DNA of 64,000 nt from Anaerocolumna sp. AGMB13025 (lineage in GTDB: Bacteria; Bacillota; Clostridia; Lachnospirales; Lachnospiraceae). This document shows, piece by piece, positions 29,004 through 37,631 of the stretch. A program made the position numbers and the translations under genes. The DNA is taken from the NCBI RefSeq assembly GCF_029689925.1, contig NZ_CP121445.1:675001-739000 (forward strand), in the 5' to 3' direction. Position 1 is the first letter of the stretch. Every line of letters starts with the position of its first letter. A model generated the notes under the pieces. That model did no database searches. It was not told the origin of the DNA and saw only the letters and a program-made list of their open reading frames with translations.

Positions 29004-29876
29004 TTAATTGATCCAGGATACAAGAATATCGTATACTTCTTTAAAATTTTTCTTTATATTAATCGGTTTAAATTCCTTATTCACAAAACAATGTTCCGAT
29101 TCGCCGGAGGCTTTTAAGGAGTGGGTCTGTGCATCCAGGATATAGTACCGGATATTCATTTTAAAGCCGTTAAAGCTAGTGATTTTTGGTAAAATGATTA
29201 CTTTATCATTAAAGTGTACGGAGGACTTATACTGGCAGGTCACACTAAGAACGGGGATTAATATGCCGTCTTCCTCTAATCGATCATAACTTAAGCCGAT
29301 TTGCTCCAGAAAATAAGTCCTGGACTCCTCAAACCAGCGGATATAATTGGAGTGATGGATTACTCCCATCTGATCTGTTTCATAATACATGGCTTGTCTG
29401 GTATAAGGTTTAAGTAATTCACCCGTTACCACATTGGTAGAGATAGCTTCATCCATAAGGTCACTGCTAAGGCTTGAAGCCGCGGTTCGGGGCGGCTCAG
29501 CAGGTGATTGTCCAGAAGGTGATTGCCCAGAAGCGGATGGCACAGGGCTTTGCGTGGCAGCCGCTGGATCAAATGATTTAAGAGCAAGAAGGACATTTTG
29601 AATATCTGCGGGTGTGAAGGAATCAATGGAATCACCAGACGCGTTTTCCCCAGCATCAGTATCAGGAATCCCGGGTGCTTTAAAGATATCAGTATTTAAA
29701 TTTGCAGCGGTAACAATTCCGGTATCTGTTGGATTAAGGGGTTCCAGTATTCGATCGGCAGCAGTTACTTCACTGCTAGCCGCTGCTTCGGTGATAGCAT
29801 CGCTGCTATCTGATGTTTTATTACTATCAAAAGCTTTAAAGGTATCTATTAAATTGTTTCTTAAACTCTTTTTCAT
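29004..29876 (-). CDS. Hotdog acyl-CoA thioesterase with long disordered N-terminus
   Basis: 290 residues. Residues from about 155 form a complete YbgC/FadM-type 4HBT domain: YYETDQMGVIHHSNYIRWFE with the catalytic Asp, then VTCQYKSSVHFNDKVII. Typical members are about 130-140 residues long. Here a roughly 150-residue extension rich in Ser, Ala, Pro, Thr and Asp precedes it, with SGQSP repeats near 114-124 and no recognisable domain. The start follows AAAGGGAG. Two tandem copies of the structured leader lie directly upstream. It probably hydrolyses acyl-CoA; the role of the extension is unknown. Confidence 0.85.
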   Translation of the reverse strand: MKKSLRNNLIDTFKAFDSNKTSDSSDAITEAAASSEVTAADRILEPLNPTDTGIVTAANLNTDIFKAPGIPDTDAGENASGDSIDSFTPADIQNVLLALKSFDPAAATQSPVPSASGQSPSGQSPAEPPRTAASSLSSDLMDEAISTNVVTGELLKPYTRQAMYYETDQMGVIHHSNYIRWFEESRTYFLEQIGLSYDRLEEDGILIPVLSVTCQYKSSVHFNDKVIILPKITSFNGFKMNIRYYILDAQTHSLKASGESEHCFVNKEFKPINIKKNFKEVYDILVSWIN

Positions 29877-29880
29877 ATAT

Positions 29881-29986
29881 ACTCCCTTTGCATATCGCAG
29901 GTTTCCTTGCGATTACTGCCACATACAAAACAGGTTGAAAGAACCGTAATGTATGGCATCCTTTCAAATGTTATATTTCTTTCAAC
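29881..29986 (-). promoter_or_regulatory. Structured leader element, copy 4 (thioesterase, proximal)
   Basis: Minus-strand reading: GTTGAAAGAA (29977-29986), TTGAAAGGA, TGCCATACA (29950-29958), TTCTTTCAAC (29934-29943), TGTATGTGGCA (29917-29927), hairpin ATCGCAAGG-AAA-CCTGCGAT (29893-29912), then AAGGGAG before the ATG. The 10-nt arms are exact complements and identical to those of the XRE copy 20 kb away. Confidence 0.6.
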
Positions 29987-29989
29987 TAT

Positions 29990-30052
29990 ATACCCACTGC
30001 GTATCGCAAGTTCTCTTGCGATACGGCTGCCAATAAACATACTCCATGGCAT
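29990..30052 (-). promoter_or_regulatory. Structured leader element, copy 5 (thioesterase, distal)
   Basis: A second, partial copy immediately upstream of the first: TGCCATG (30045-30051), TTGGCA, then a perfect GTATCGCAAG/CTTGCGATAC hairpin (30001-30024) and GCAGTGGGTATATA. It leads straight into the GTTGAAAGAA arm of the next copy. Confidence 0.55.
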
Positions 30053-30294
30053 TTTCCTATGGGATAATAGTAGCATTTACTTTTAATAAATTCAACTTAA
30101 ATTTTAACCGGCTTATAGTTCAGGTAATGGTGGAAATTGTATGGCAGGCGTATGCATTCTAAACGAAGTATTTTATTTCAGTATTTTTTGATCTTCAAAT
30201 ATGCTTATTATAGTGAAATATTGGTATTTTACCCAACCAAAAATTTGATAAATGGAAGTTGTTGAAATTATTTCAAAATTTTTAAAAATTTTAC
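30053..30294. other. AT-rich spacer upstream of the tRNA-Gln promoter
   Basis: No gene was recognised. The last 60 bp (about 30235-30294) consist of A- and T-tracts directly upstream of the tRNA promoter and could act as an UP element. Confidence 0.4.
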
Positions 30295-30323
30295 TTGAAA
30301 TCTGCTTTTACATGAGTTATAAT
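30295..30323 (+). promoter_or_regulatory. tRNA-Gln promoter
   Basis: TTGAAA (30295-30300), exactly 17 bp, TATAAT (30318-30323), about 58 bp upstream of the mature tRNA. Confidence 0.75.
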
Positions 30324-30380
30324 ATCATTCGTGGCTGACGAACAGCTAGTACTTAGAGCCACAAAGCAATTATATATTGA

Positions 30381-30452
30381 TGGGCTATCGCCAAACGGTA
30401 AGGCACTGGACTCTGACTCCAGCATCTCAAGGTTCGAATCCTTGTAGCCCAG
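30381..30452 (+). tRNA. tRNA-Gln (anticodon CTG)
   Basis: Complete cloverleaf: acceptor TGGGCTA/TAGCCCA, D arm GCC...GGC, anticodon arm CTGGA-CTCTGAC-TCCAG with CTG at 34-36, and T arm CAAGG-TTCGAAT-CCTTG. CCA is not encoded. Own promoter upstream and terminator downstream, so it is a single-gene unit. Confidence 0.95.
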
Positions 30453-30508
30453 CTAATGCAGTAAAACATAGGTTTTCTGCACATCTCAGAGTTTCTGTAG
30501 TAAAAGAT

Positions 30509-30560
30509 TAGGTACTGGATCATTCCTATTAAATTAGGTAGTCCAGTGCCTTATTTTTTA
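30509..30560 (+). terminator. tRNA-Gln terminator
   Basis: TAGGTACTGGA and TCCAGTGCCTTA form a stem with inner pairing (CCTATT/AATTAGG), followed by TTTTTTA. Confidence 0.8.
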
Positions 30561-30699
30561 TTCTGTTTTTACAGAATTTTCAGCAATATTCCGTAGGTTC
30601 TGGAGTAATTATAACAGTATGGGAAAGAACATAAAAGCACTGTCATTTAACATTTAGGTGTTTCGCTTGTCATTTTCTAGCTATTTAAAATACGAATAT

Positions 30700-31980
30700 T
30701 TAAACAATAACTTTTTCAATTTCATATTGAGAATTAACAATTAACCATAATTGAGGATTAAAAACAGTTATATTCCATATACTTATCCCTTTAAGATTAT
30801 ATTTTGATACCAGATCTAATATAGCATTAATGGTTCGGGAATTAATAAACCATACAACATGATTTACAAATTCATTTGTAGTATAAATAAAATAAGGGGT
30901 TTGAGACACATCATCAAATTGTATAGTTGCTTCATATTCTTTTGCAAAATCATTAACGTTATCAAACGAGATAAGATTTACGTTAGAAATACCGGCTACA
31001 TAAGGCAACTCCCAGTCATAGCCCAGTGTTGCTATTCCTATAATTAATTTGTCAGCCGAAATATAATTAAGTACATACTCCAAAAACACTTCTGTTTGAT
31101 AAACAGAGGTAATCGGTGAGGGTGGATTAATGCTAAACGCCCATTCATAACTTGTAAATATTATATTTTGTGCTAATCTGTTAATAATGGAATAATCTAC
31201 TTTTTGAAAGGTTACTTCGTTATTTACCAGATTGATATTGGGGTTAATTGTAACAAATACTTGATATCCTTCGCTGTTCAACCTGTTTGTTACCTTTGTA
31301 AAATAATCTTCATATAGCTGGATATTAGCTAAATTAATGTATTGTAATGAAAGATTTAAGCCGTAATATCCTTTTGATTTTAAAATCGTTAATATATTTT
31401 CAATCTGTCTATTTTGGAAGTCTTCGTTTAAAAGTATGCTCGTATCCACTACTAAATTTGCTTTACCTTGAATGGTTAATGTAGTCAATAACATAAGTGG
31501 GGCTACACCATAAGATTTTGATATCTGTATGATATCTGTATCGTCATAGTATGATATTATTTCTCCTGAATTTGTAGCAGTATAGTTCAAAACAGAAATG
31601 TATGTTAGATATGGTAAAGTTTTTCTTAACGTAGTTTTATTAATGGTAGGGACAGTATTTCCATGTGTTGTTAGTAATCTTTTTCTGATGTAACTAATAA
31701 CAATAGTATCACCTGGATATAAATACTCTCTATCCGAAAGGTAAGGATTGTTAGCTAATAATTGAATTACTGAAACATTATAACTATTAGCGATATTTAA
31801 TAAAGTGTCTCCCTCCTTTACTGTATAAATAGTTTCTGGTTCTGGTATAACTATAGATTGACCGACTACTAAATTATCAGAGATAAGTCCGTTATCTTGT
31901 ATAAGCTGATCTGCGGATATTCCGTAATATTCTGCTATTGACTGAACGGTATCGTCAGATTGAACGACATGAATTATCAT
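30700..31980 (-). CDS. LysM-GH18 spore-type protein (SleL/YaaH-like), probably non-catalytic
   Basis: About 426 residues. Two LysM peptidoglycan-binding repeats (about 1-45 and 50-96: HVVQSDDTVQSIAEYYGIS, YTVKEGDTLLNIANSYNVS) are followed by a GH18-like barrel, the layout of cortex-lytic SleL/YaaH. The canonical GH18 motif DGxxxDxE is replaced by YGLNLSLQ (near 206-213): both Asp and the proton-donor Glu are lost. The rest of the barrel, including YEWAF and the C-terminal GISIWN strand, is kept. The ATG at 31980 is preferred because GAGG from the upstream in-frame ATG (31992) gives it a ribosome binding site. Likely a spore-coat or cortex-binding pseudoenzyme. Confidence 0.8.
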   Translation of the reverse strand: MIIHVVQSDDTVQSIAEYYGISADQLIQDNGLISDNLVVGQSIVIPEPETIYTVKEGDTLLNIANSYNVSVIQLLANNPYLSDREYLYPGDTIVISYIRKRLLTTHGNTVPTINKTTLRKTLPYLTYISVLNYTATNSGEIISYYDDTDIIQISKSYGVAPLMLLTTLTIQGKANLVVDTSILLNEDFQNRQIENILTILKSKGYYGLNLSLQYINLANIQLYEDYFTKVTNRLNSEGYQVFVTINPNINLVNNEVTFQKVDYSIINRLAQNIIFTSYEWAFSINPPSPITSVYQTEVFLEYVLNYISADKLIIGIATLGYDWELPYVAGISNVNLISFDNVNDFAKEYEATIQFDDVSQTPYFIYTTNEFVNHVVWFINSRTINAILDLVSKYNLKGISIWNITVFNPQLWLIVNSQYEIEKVIV

Positions 31981-32144
31981 ATTAAACCTCATAAATATAA
32001 TTATAATAAATATATGAAATCGAGTAGAAAAAGTTTATACGTAGTGATGTATGTAATTCCTTTTGTGAGCTGCCAGAATTTTAAAAGCTACAATCTTAAC
32101 ACTCTCGGAAGATAGAATCAGGAAGATAAGGATTTAATGGAATG

Positions 32145-32195
32145 AAAAGGAACTGTGCTCAGACAGACGAAACTGTTGCATAGTTCCTTTTTTGT
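32145..32195. terminator. Hairpin upstream of the YesM-type kinase gene
   Basis: AAAAGGAACTGTGC and GCATAGTTCCTTTTTT pair around a 20-nt loop and are followed by TTTTTTG. No gene ends just before it on the plus strand, so it may end an unrecognised short transcript or act as a leader terminator for the kinase gene 115 bp downstream. Confidence 0.6.
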
Positions 32196-32311
32196 TTTAC
32201 CCGGTATTGTTAAAAAACTTGTATTAAGTCAAATCGTATAATAAAATGTAGAAAATAATAAATTACGTTATTAGATTTTAACAAGTCCTTATTCCGCCAA
32301 AGGAGATACTC

Positions 32312-34069
32312 ATGAAGAAGCGCATAAAAGATTTAAGTATCCAATCAAAGATTCAAGTAATCTGTATCATTATAGCAAGCAGTGTGGTATTAATATCCTT
32401 TCTTGCTTTTTACCAGCAGACCATGAAAAACGTTATGAATACCGCCAAGCAGTATATGAATCAATACATCTCCTTTTCCGACAGTGAATTCACAGATATG
32501 CTCAATAATGCGAAGCGACTTTGTCTGACGGTAGCTATGGACCGCCAGGTTATTTCCCCGGTTCTAAAAAAGCCAAGCAAAGAGGCCTCCTATGAAGCTT
32601 ATCAGGAAAAGAAAATGATTGGAAGTTACCTCTCCGGATTAATATCCAATGAGGAATATGTCAAATATATCTCAATTATTACGGATAAAAACGGTATCTT
32701 TACCTCGGACGGAACCAGCTTGTATTTAAAAGATATTGATAAACGGTGGTATCAGGAAACGGTGAAGGAAAATAAATTAAAAGTCTATGTATTAAATGAT
32801 GATAATGAAAAGGGTATCGTACTATGCAGACCGATCTTGTATAAACAGAAATGTTACGGTGTTGTAATTGTGTGGATGGATTATGACAGCATCATCGATA
32901 TTTATGATACGGAAGTATTAAAGGACGTTGATTTTTTCATCTTTTCAACGGAGGGAAACTTGTTTTATCAAAAAAATGCCGCCCTGCTTAATCCGGACAA
33001 TGAAAAAGAGGTCAGCGCTTTGTATCATAATAATCAGACCATTATTAACCTAAAGGGCCGGGATTATTACTACCTTGAATATAAATCCAGTGATATTGGC
33101 AAGACAATCAGTCTCATACCAATTGACAGACTGACCAAGGATGCCAACAAATTACGGATTATTTTTGCGGTTATCATGGTGCTTTCCATTCTGGTAATCT
33201 TTGTGATATCTAAATTCTTATCCGCAGAAATCTGTAAGGATATTCAGCTGCTTCATAACAGTATGAAAAAAGTAGAAGAGGGCGATTTAACAATCCGGGC
33301 AGTTGTCCAGTCCGAGGATGAAATCGGTAAAGTTACCAATCGCTTTAATCAAATGATGGATCAAATCAACATGTTAATTAAAGAAGTCCAGGAAAAAGAG
33401 GAGGGAAAACGTGAGGCTCAGCTTAATGCCCTGGAGGCACAGATTCAGCCCCACTTTCTCTATAATACCCTGGCAAGCATACAGCATGTTGCCCATATGA
33501 GACAGGAAACTGAAATTGAAGAAGTATCCAGTGCACTCTCAGAACTTCTGCGCAGTGTCCTCAATAACCGGAATGAATATGTTACTTTGTGGGAGGAATA
33601 TGAGTATATTGAAAATTTTATTAAGATAGAAAATTTTAAATTCCGGAATCAGTTTGAAATCTTATGGGATGTAGAAGAGGAAATCTGGCTGTATCATCTG
33701 CCAAAGCTGATTATTCAGCCAATCGTTGAAAACTCCATTATTCACGGAATTGTAGATATGGAAAAGGGCGGTGTCATTAATATTAAAGCATACCGGGAGG
33801 AAGAGTTTGTTATTATCCAGGTCATCGATAACGGGAAGGGAATCTCTAAGGAAACCATCGAGAAGCTCGAGAAAGAAATACAAAGGCATGATAAATTAGG
33901 CTTCCGTCAGGTTGGGATTGCTAATGTATTTAATCGAATCCGGTTATTATACGGTGAAAAATATGGAGGTTCTATCTACAGCTATGAAAATGCATTTACC
34001 TGTATCGAGATGCGCTTCCCGGGCAGGAAAGATAAAGAGGTTTCCGGTGTTTCACTTTATGAGGTTTAA
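32312..34069 (+). CDS. Sensor histidine kinase (YesM type)
   Basis: A 585-residue membrane kinase: membrane helix at about 16-36, an extracellular Cache-like sensor, a second helix near 285-303 (IIFAVIMVLSILVIFVI), a HAMP domain, the His_kinase motif ALEAQIQPHFLYNTLASIQH with the phospho-accepting His, and an HATPase domain (PIVENSIIHGI, DNGKGI). The start follows AAAGGAG. It forms a two-component pair with the AraC-type response regulator 58 bp downstream and should sense an extracellular glycan. Confidence 0.93.
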   Translation: MKKRIKDLSIQSKIQVICIIIASSVVLISFLAFYQQTMKNVMNTAKQYMNQYISFSDSEFTDMLNNAKRLCLTVAMDRQVISPVLKKPSKEASYEAYQEKKMIGSYLSGLISNEEYVKYISIITDKNGIFTSDGTSLYLKDIDKRWYQETVKENKLKVYVLNDDNEKGIVLCRPILYKQKCYGVVIVWMDYDSIIDIYDTEVLKDVDFFIFSTEGNLFYQKNAALLNPDNEKEVSALYHNNQTIINLKGRDYYYLEYKSSDIGKTISLIPIDRLTKDANKLRIIFAVIMVLSILVIFVISKFLSAEICKDIQLLHNSMKKVEEGDLTIRAVVQSEDEIGKVTNRFNQMMDQINMLIKEVQEKEEGKREAQLNALEAQIQPHFLYNTLASIQHVAHMRQETEIEEVSSALSELLRSVLNNRNEYVTLWEEYEYIENFIKIENFKFRNQFEILWDVEEEIWLYHLPKLIIQPIVENSIIHGIVDMEKGGVINIKAYREEEFVIIQVIDNGKGISKETIEKLEKEIQRHDKLGFRQVGIANVFNRIRLLYGEKYGGSIYSYENAFTCIEMRFPGRKDKEVSGVSLYEV

Positions 34070-34127
34070 AACGTTGCCAGCTTAAAACATTACCAGCCTA
34101 AAACATTATTGCGGAAAGGATTACCCG

Positions 34128-35618
34128 ATGAGAGTTATTATTGTAGATGATGAAAATGTATTCCGGGATTATATAAAAAGTATGGAGATATGGCAGAAAG
34201 GTGAATATAAACTTGCCGGGGAGGCAAAAAGCAGTAAGGAGGCTCTGGAACTGTTAAGGTCCTCCAAAGTGGATATCGTTTTAATGGATGTCTGTATGCC
34301 CAATGAAAACGGGGTTTACTTATCCACTCAGATTGCCCATGAATTTCCCAAAGTCGCCATGATAGCAATAAGCAGCTATGATAACTATGATTATGTCAGG
34401 GATATATTAAAAAACGGAGCCTTTGATTATATACTAAAAAACCGGCTGACCGAGGAAAATCTGGAAACAGCCCTGAACAATATTACAACGGATAAGAAGC
34501 AGATCTCACAGGTGCAAAAGAAGAATCAGGACAGAAACACCTTAAAAGCATGGATTGAAAAAGGAGAACGGTTAACGCTGCAATGGGAAAGAAAAAGAAA
34601 AATGTATCTGATTGGAACATTATCTAAGCTGGAGGATATGGAGGAAACCATAAAAACGAATTATATAAAAGGGATTTTAACCATATTAGAGGAAAATGAT
34701 GCCACCGATAAAGAGCTGGTCGCCAGCTATTTTCATAACGGGTACTTTGTGGTTATGATCTGTTATACGGATTTTACCTCGGAGGCAGAGCTTTTACAGC
34801 AGACGGAAATGATTAAAATAAGGGCATTAAACAATATCCAGCGTATATTCCATATCAGTCTAAAAATTCAGGTATGCCCCCAGATGTCTTCGGAACATGC
34901 ACTTCTTTCGTATATACGCCACTGCTTTCATGGACCCGAAACGCCGGGTGATAAGGTCAGTAACCTGACCCTGTCATTAAACCAGAGAAAATGCCTCTAT
35001 ATTGCCTTGGAATCTGACAACATAGAAATTGCAGCAACTTATATTGAACAGATTTATGGTGATATCAAAGAGCAGGAATACGGCAAGATTATGATGACCA
35101 CCGCAGAACTGTTTGATATTCTTGAAAAGGCCTGTATGGATGTAAATATCAATCTGGATTTTATCCCAAAGAACGAAGAACTATATGAATATGTAAAGAG
35201 AAAAGATAAAGAAAATCTAGTAAGCAGTATGATCGGATTGTACCGGAATGCCTTAAAGGAAATTGCGGAACACAAGATTACTTACAGTGAGAAGGTTAAG
35301 GCAGCAATTAATTATATGAACCATAACTTTGAAAAAATAGTCGGAATGAGTGAAGTATCCGATGCGATTGGGGTATCCGGTTCTTATCTTAGCAGGATTT
35401 TTCATGTTGAAACGGGGAAAACTTTGATTAATTATTTGAATGAAATACGTATCGAAAAAGCAAAGAGCTATCTGCAGCTAAATAAAATACCGTTAAAGCA
35501 AGTAGTTACCTTGTGCGGTTTTAAGAATTACTCCTATTTTATGAATGTATTTAAGGAGTATACCGGGAAAACCCCGAAAGATTATCAAAATGGGATAGTC
35601 CAAAACAGCAAACAATAG
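34128..35618 (+). CDS. Response regulator with AraC-type output (YesN type)
   Basis: 496 residues. The N-terminal receiver domain has the acidic pair DD at 7-8, phospho-acceptor Asp in IVLMDVCMPNENG (about 55) and Lys in YILKNRL (about 105). A long helical middle region is followed by a C-terminal AraC double helix-turn-helix (MSEVSDAIGVSGSYLSRIFH, LKQVVTLCGFKNYSYFMNVF). It partners the YesM kinase and presumably drives the binding-protein, permease and sulfatase genes that follow. Confidence 0.93.
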   Translation: MRVIIVDDENVFRDYIKSMEIWQKGEYKLAGEAKSSKEALELLRSSKVDIVLMDVCMPNENGVYLSTQIAHEFPKVAMIAISSYDNYDYVRDILKNGAFDYILKNRLTEENLETALNNITTDKKQISQVQKKNQDRNTLKAWIEKGERLTLQWERKRKMYLIGTLSKLEDMEETIKTNYIKGILTILEENDATDKELVASYFHNGYFVVMICYTDFTSEAELLQQTEMIKIRALNNIQRIFHISLKIQVCPQMSSEHALLSYIRHCFHGPETPGDKVSNLTLSLNQRKCLYIALESDNIEIAATYIEQIYGDIKEQEYGKIMMTTAELFDILEKACMDVNINLDFIPKNEELYEYVKRKDKENLVSSMIGLYRNALKEIAEHKITYSEKVKAAINYMNHNFEKIVGMSEVSDAIGVSGSYLSRIFHVETGKTLINYLNEIRIEKAKSYLQLNKIPLKQVVTLCGFKNYSYFMNVFKEYTGKTPKDYQNGIVQNSKQ

Positions 35619-35752
35619 GCGGTTATGTAATCCGATCCTATCCTCTGTTCAAAAAATTGAATAAGAAAGTAAAAAAAGTATACAAAATCAATGATCCGCG
35701 GTACCCAATAATGATTATACTGTTACTATCATAATTTAAGAGGAGGTTACTT

Positions 35753-37366
35753 ATGAGAAAGTGGAGAGTTTTAGCAATTCTACTGTGTATTACATTAGGT
35801 CTGACCAGCTTAACCGGCTGTAAAAAGTCCGAGGGCAGCAAGGAAACAGACGTACAAGGTACAACGGAGGGACAGGTTAAAGACAACAGCAGTGAAGCAT
35901 CATCATCCAATTTGAACCAGACGGGTTTTCCTATTGTGAATGAACCGGTAAGCCTGACGGTGTTTGGTGCCAGGGACCCCAATCAGGCACCCTGGAAAGA
36001 TATGAAGTTTTATCAGGATTATGAAAAAATGTCCAATATCAAACTCAATTTTCAGGAAGTACCAAATGACGGCTTTGTAGAAAAAAAGCAATTGGTATTT
36101 GCTTCGAATGAATTACCGGATGTGTTTATCCGCTGTTCCTTTACACCGGCAGAAATTACCCAGTATGGTGTAGAAAGTCAGCAGTTAATCCCATTGGATG
36201 ACCTGATTGAACAATATGCACCGAATTTAAAGAAATTAATGGAGTCAGATTCCACCATCAAAGACGGAATTACAGCGTCTGATGGTCATATCTATACCCT
36301 TCCCGCAGTGGATTTGAGTGAATCCGGGCATATTTCCTTTAAACAGTTTATTAATACAAAATGGTTAAAGACAATTGGAATGGAAGTTCCGAAAACGACA
36401 GAGGAATTAAAGGCGGTACTCCAGGCGTTTAAAGAGAAAGATCCCAACGGAAACGGTGAACAAGATGAGATACCTCTTGGTATCCGGGATACGGATTCTG
36501 TTTATACCCTTGGAGGCTCCTTTGGTCTTGAGCATCAGATGAAGGATACCTATAGTCTGGTGGATGGTAAGTTACATAACTGGCTTGGTGATGAAGAATT
36601 CAAACAATATCTTCAATTCTTAAATGAGCTGTATACCGGCGGTTTACTATGGCCGGACTATTATAAAAACGATCTGGCCTCCTGGAGAAGTAATCTTGCT
36701 TCAGCAGCTTATGGAGTAATGTACATGCCTTATACGGATGTATTTAAAAATGTTGAGGACCAGTATGAAGGATTTGATGCCTTAACCGGACCGGGTGGCA
36801 GCAGTATATGGGCAGATGCCAATAATAGTGACGCGGTAATCGGAGCATTTGCAATCAGTAATAGCTGCAAAGACCCGGAAGCAGCAATGCGGTGGGTGGA
36901 CTATTTCTACAGTGAGGAAGGTTCTATCTTCTGCCGTTACGGAGTGGAAGGAGATACTTTTAATTATGATGAAAGCGGAGTACCCCAGATTAGCGCGGAG
37001 ATTGCCAATGCAGAAGAAGGATTTATGACTGCACTTGGTAAAATCAATCTGGTTCCCGGCGGCGGCTTCCCCTCCCTTATTACCGATAAGACAGATGGAA
37101 TCGTAGCAAGCCAGAAGACAAAAGATGCAGCTGCTTTACTAAGCGATAACCTTCCAGGTACCATTGTGCCAAAACCTGCCTTAAGTATTGAAGACGGAGA
37201 GCGTGCCAATGCAATTGAACAGGATTTGTTTACGTATCGAAATGAAGCGGTTACGAAATTCATCATTGGTGAATGGGGCTTTGATAAATGGGATGATTAT
37301 TGTAAAACACTTGAAAAGACCGGTATAAAGGAATTGGAGACAATCTACAATAATGCAATAAAGTAG
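35753..37366 (+). CDS. Sugar ABC transporter substrate-binding lipoprotein
   Basis: A 537-residue LplA-type binding protein with lipobox LTSLTGCKKS, a linker rich in Ser, Glu and Gln, and the binding fold (ASNELPDVFIRC near 117, KDPNGNGEQDEIPLGIRD near 225-242). The start follows AGAGGAGG. A terminator hairpin sits between it and the permease genes, so it is expected to be made in excess. It lies in a locus with a sulfatase, so a sulfated oligosaccharide is a plausible ligand. Confidence 0.92.
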   Translation: MRKWRVLAILLCITLGLTSLTGCKKSEGSKETDVQGTTEGQVKDNSSEASSSNLNQTGFPIVNEPVSLTVFGARDPNQAPWKDMKFYQDYEKMSNIKLNFQEVPNDGFVEKKQLVFASNELPDVFIRCSFTPAEITQYGVESQQLIPLDDLIEQYAPNLKKLMESDSTIKDGITASDGHIYTLPAVDLSESGHISFKQFINTKWLKTIGMEVPKTTEELKAVLQAFKEKDPNGNGEQDEIPLGIRDTDSVYTLGGSFGLEHQMKDTYSLVDGKLHNWLGDEEFKQYLQFLNELYTGGLLWPDYYKNDLASWRSNLASAAYGVMYMPYTDVFKNVEDQYEGFDALTGPGGSSIWADANNSDAVIGAFAISNSCKDPEAAMRWVDYFYSEEGSIFCRYGVEGDTFNYDESGVPQISAEIANAEEGFMTALGKINLVPGGGFPSLITDKTDGIVASQKTKDAAALLSDNLPGTIVPKPALSIEDGERANAIEQDLFTYRNEAVTKFIIGEWGFDKWDDYCKTLEKTGIKELETIYNNAIK

Positions 37367-37410
37367 ACCTTTGGGACTGATACGTTGTCACTTTGGTAAC
37401 GAATCTATAA

Positions 37411-37472
37411 CTGGAGCTGCTGCAAAAGATTCATCCAGATTACATACTTGCAGCAGCCCCAGTAATTTTTTA
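37411..37472 (+). terminator. Terminator between binding-protein and permease genes
   Basis: CTGGAGCTGCTGCAA and TTGCAGCAGCCCCAG form a 14-bp GC-rich stem followed by TAATTTTTTAA. Partial read-through would give more binding protein than permease. Confidence 0.8.
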
Positions 37473-37484
37473 AACGACTTTAAG

Positions 37485-37631
37485 CTGAAAGAAAATATAG
37501 AAAAGAAAGGAAAGCCACTTATAGATTCTTTTGGCCGTTAATTTGTGGCAGGAGGCTGCAGAAATTTGCTTGTAGAATCCGGGGAAACCGGTCTATAACC
37601 GAATAATCTTGCGGCAGTCAAAGGTATTGCT
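37485..37631 (+). promoter_or_regulatory. Structured leader element, copy 6 (LplB-type permease)
   Basis: CTGAAAGAAAATATAGAAAAGAAAGG, GCCAC (37514-37518), GATTCTTTT, GTGGCAG (37545-37551), then an extended 3' part with a CCGGGGAAACCGG hairpin (37579-37591) before AAAGGT and the ATG. The first half aligns closely with the XRE and thioesterase copies; the second half diverges. Confidence 0.45.

Noticed and set aside
29873..30076. A 67-codon minus-strand frame upstream of the thioesterase gene
   Set aside because: It runs through two copies of the structured leader, where conservation follows base pairing and not codons. A real leader peptide is not excluded, because the XRE copy also has an open frame.
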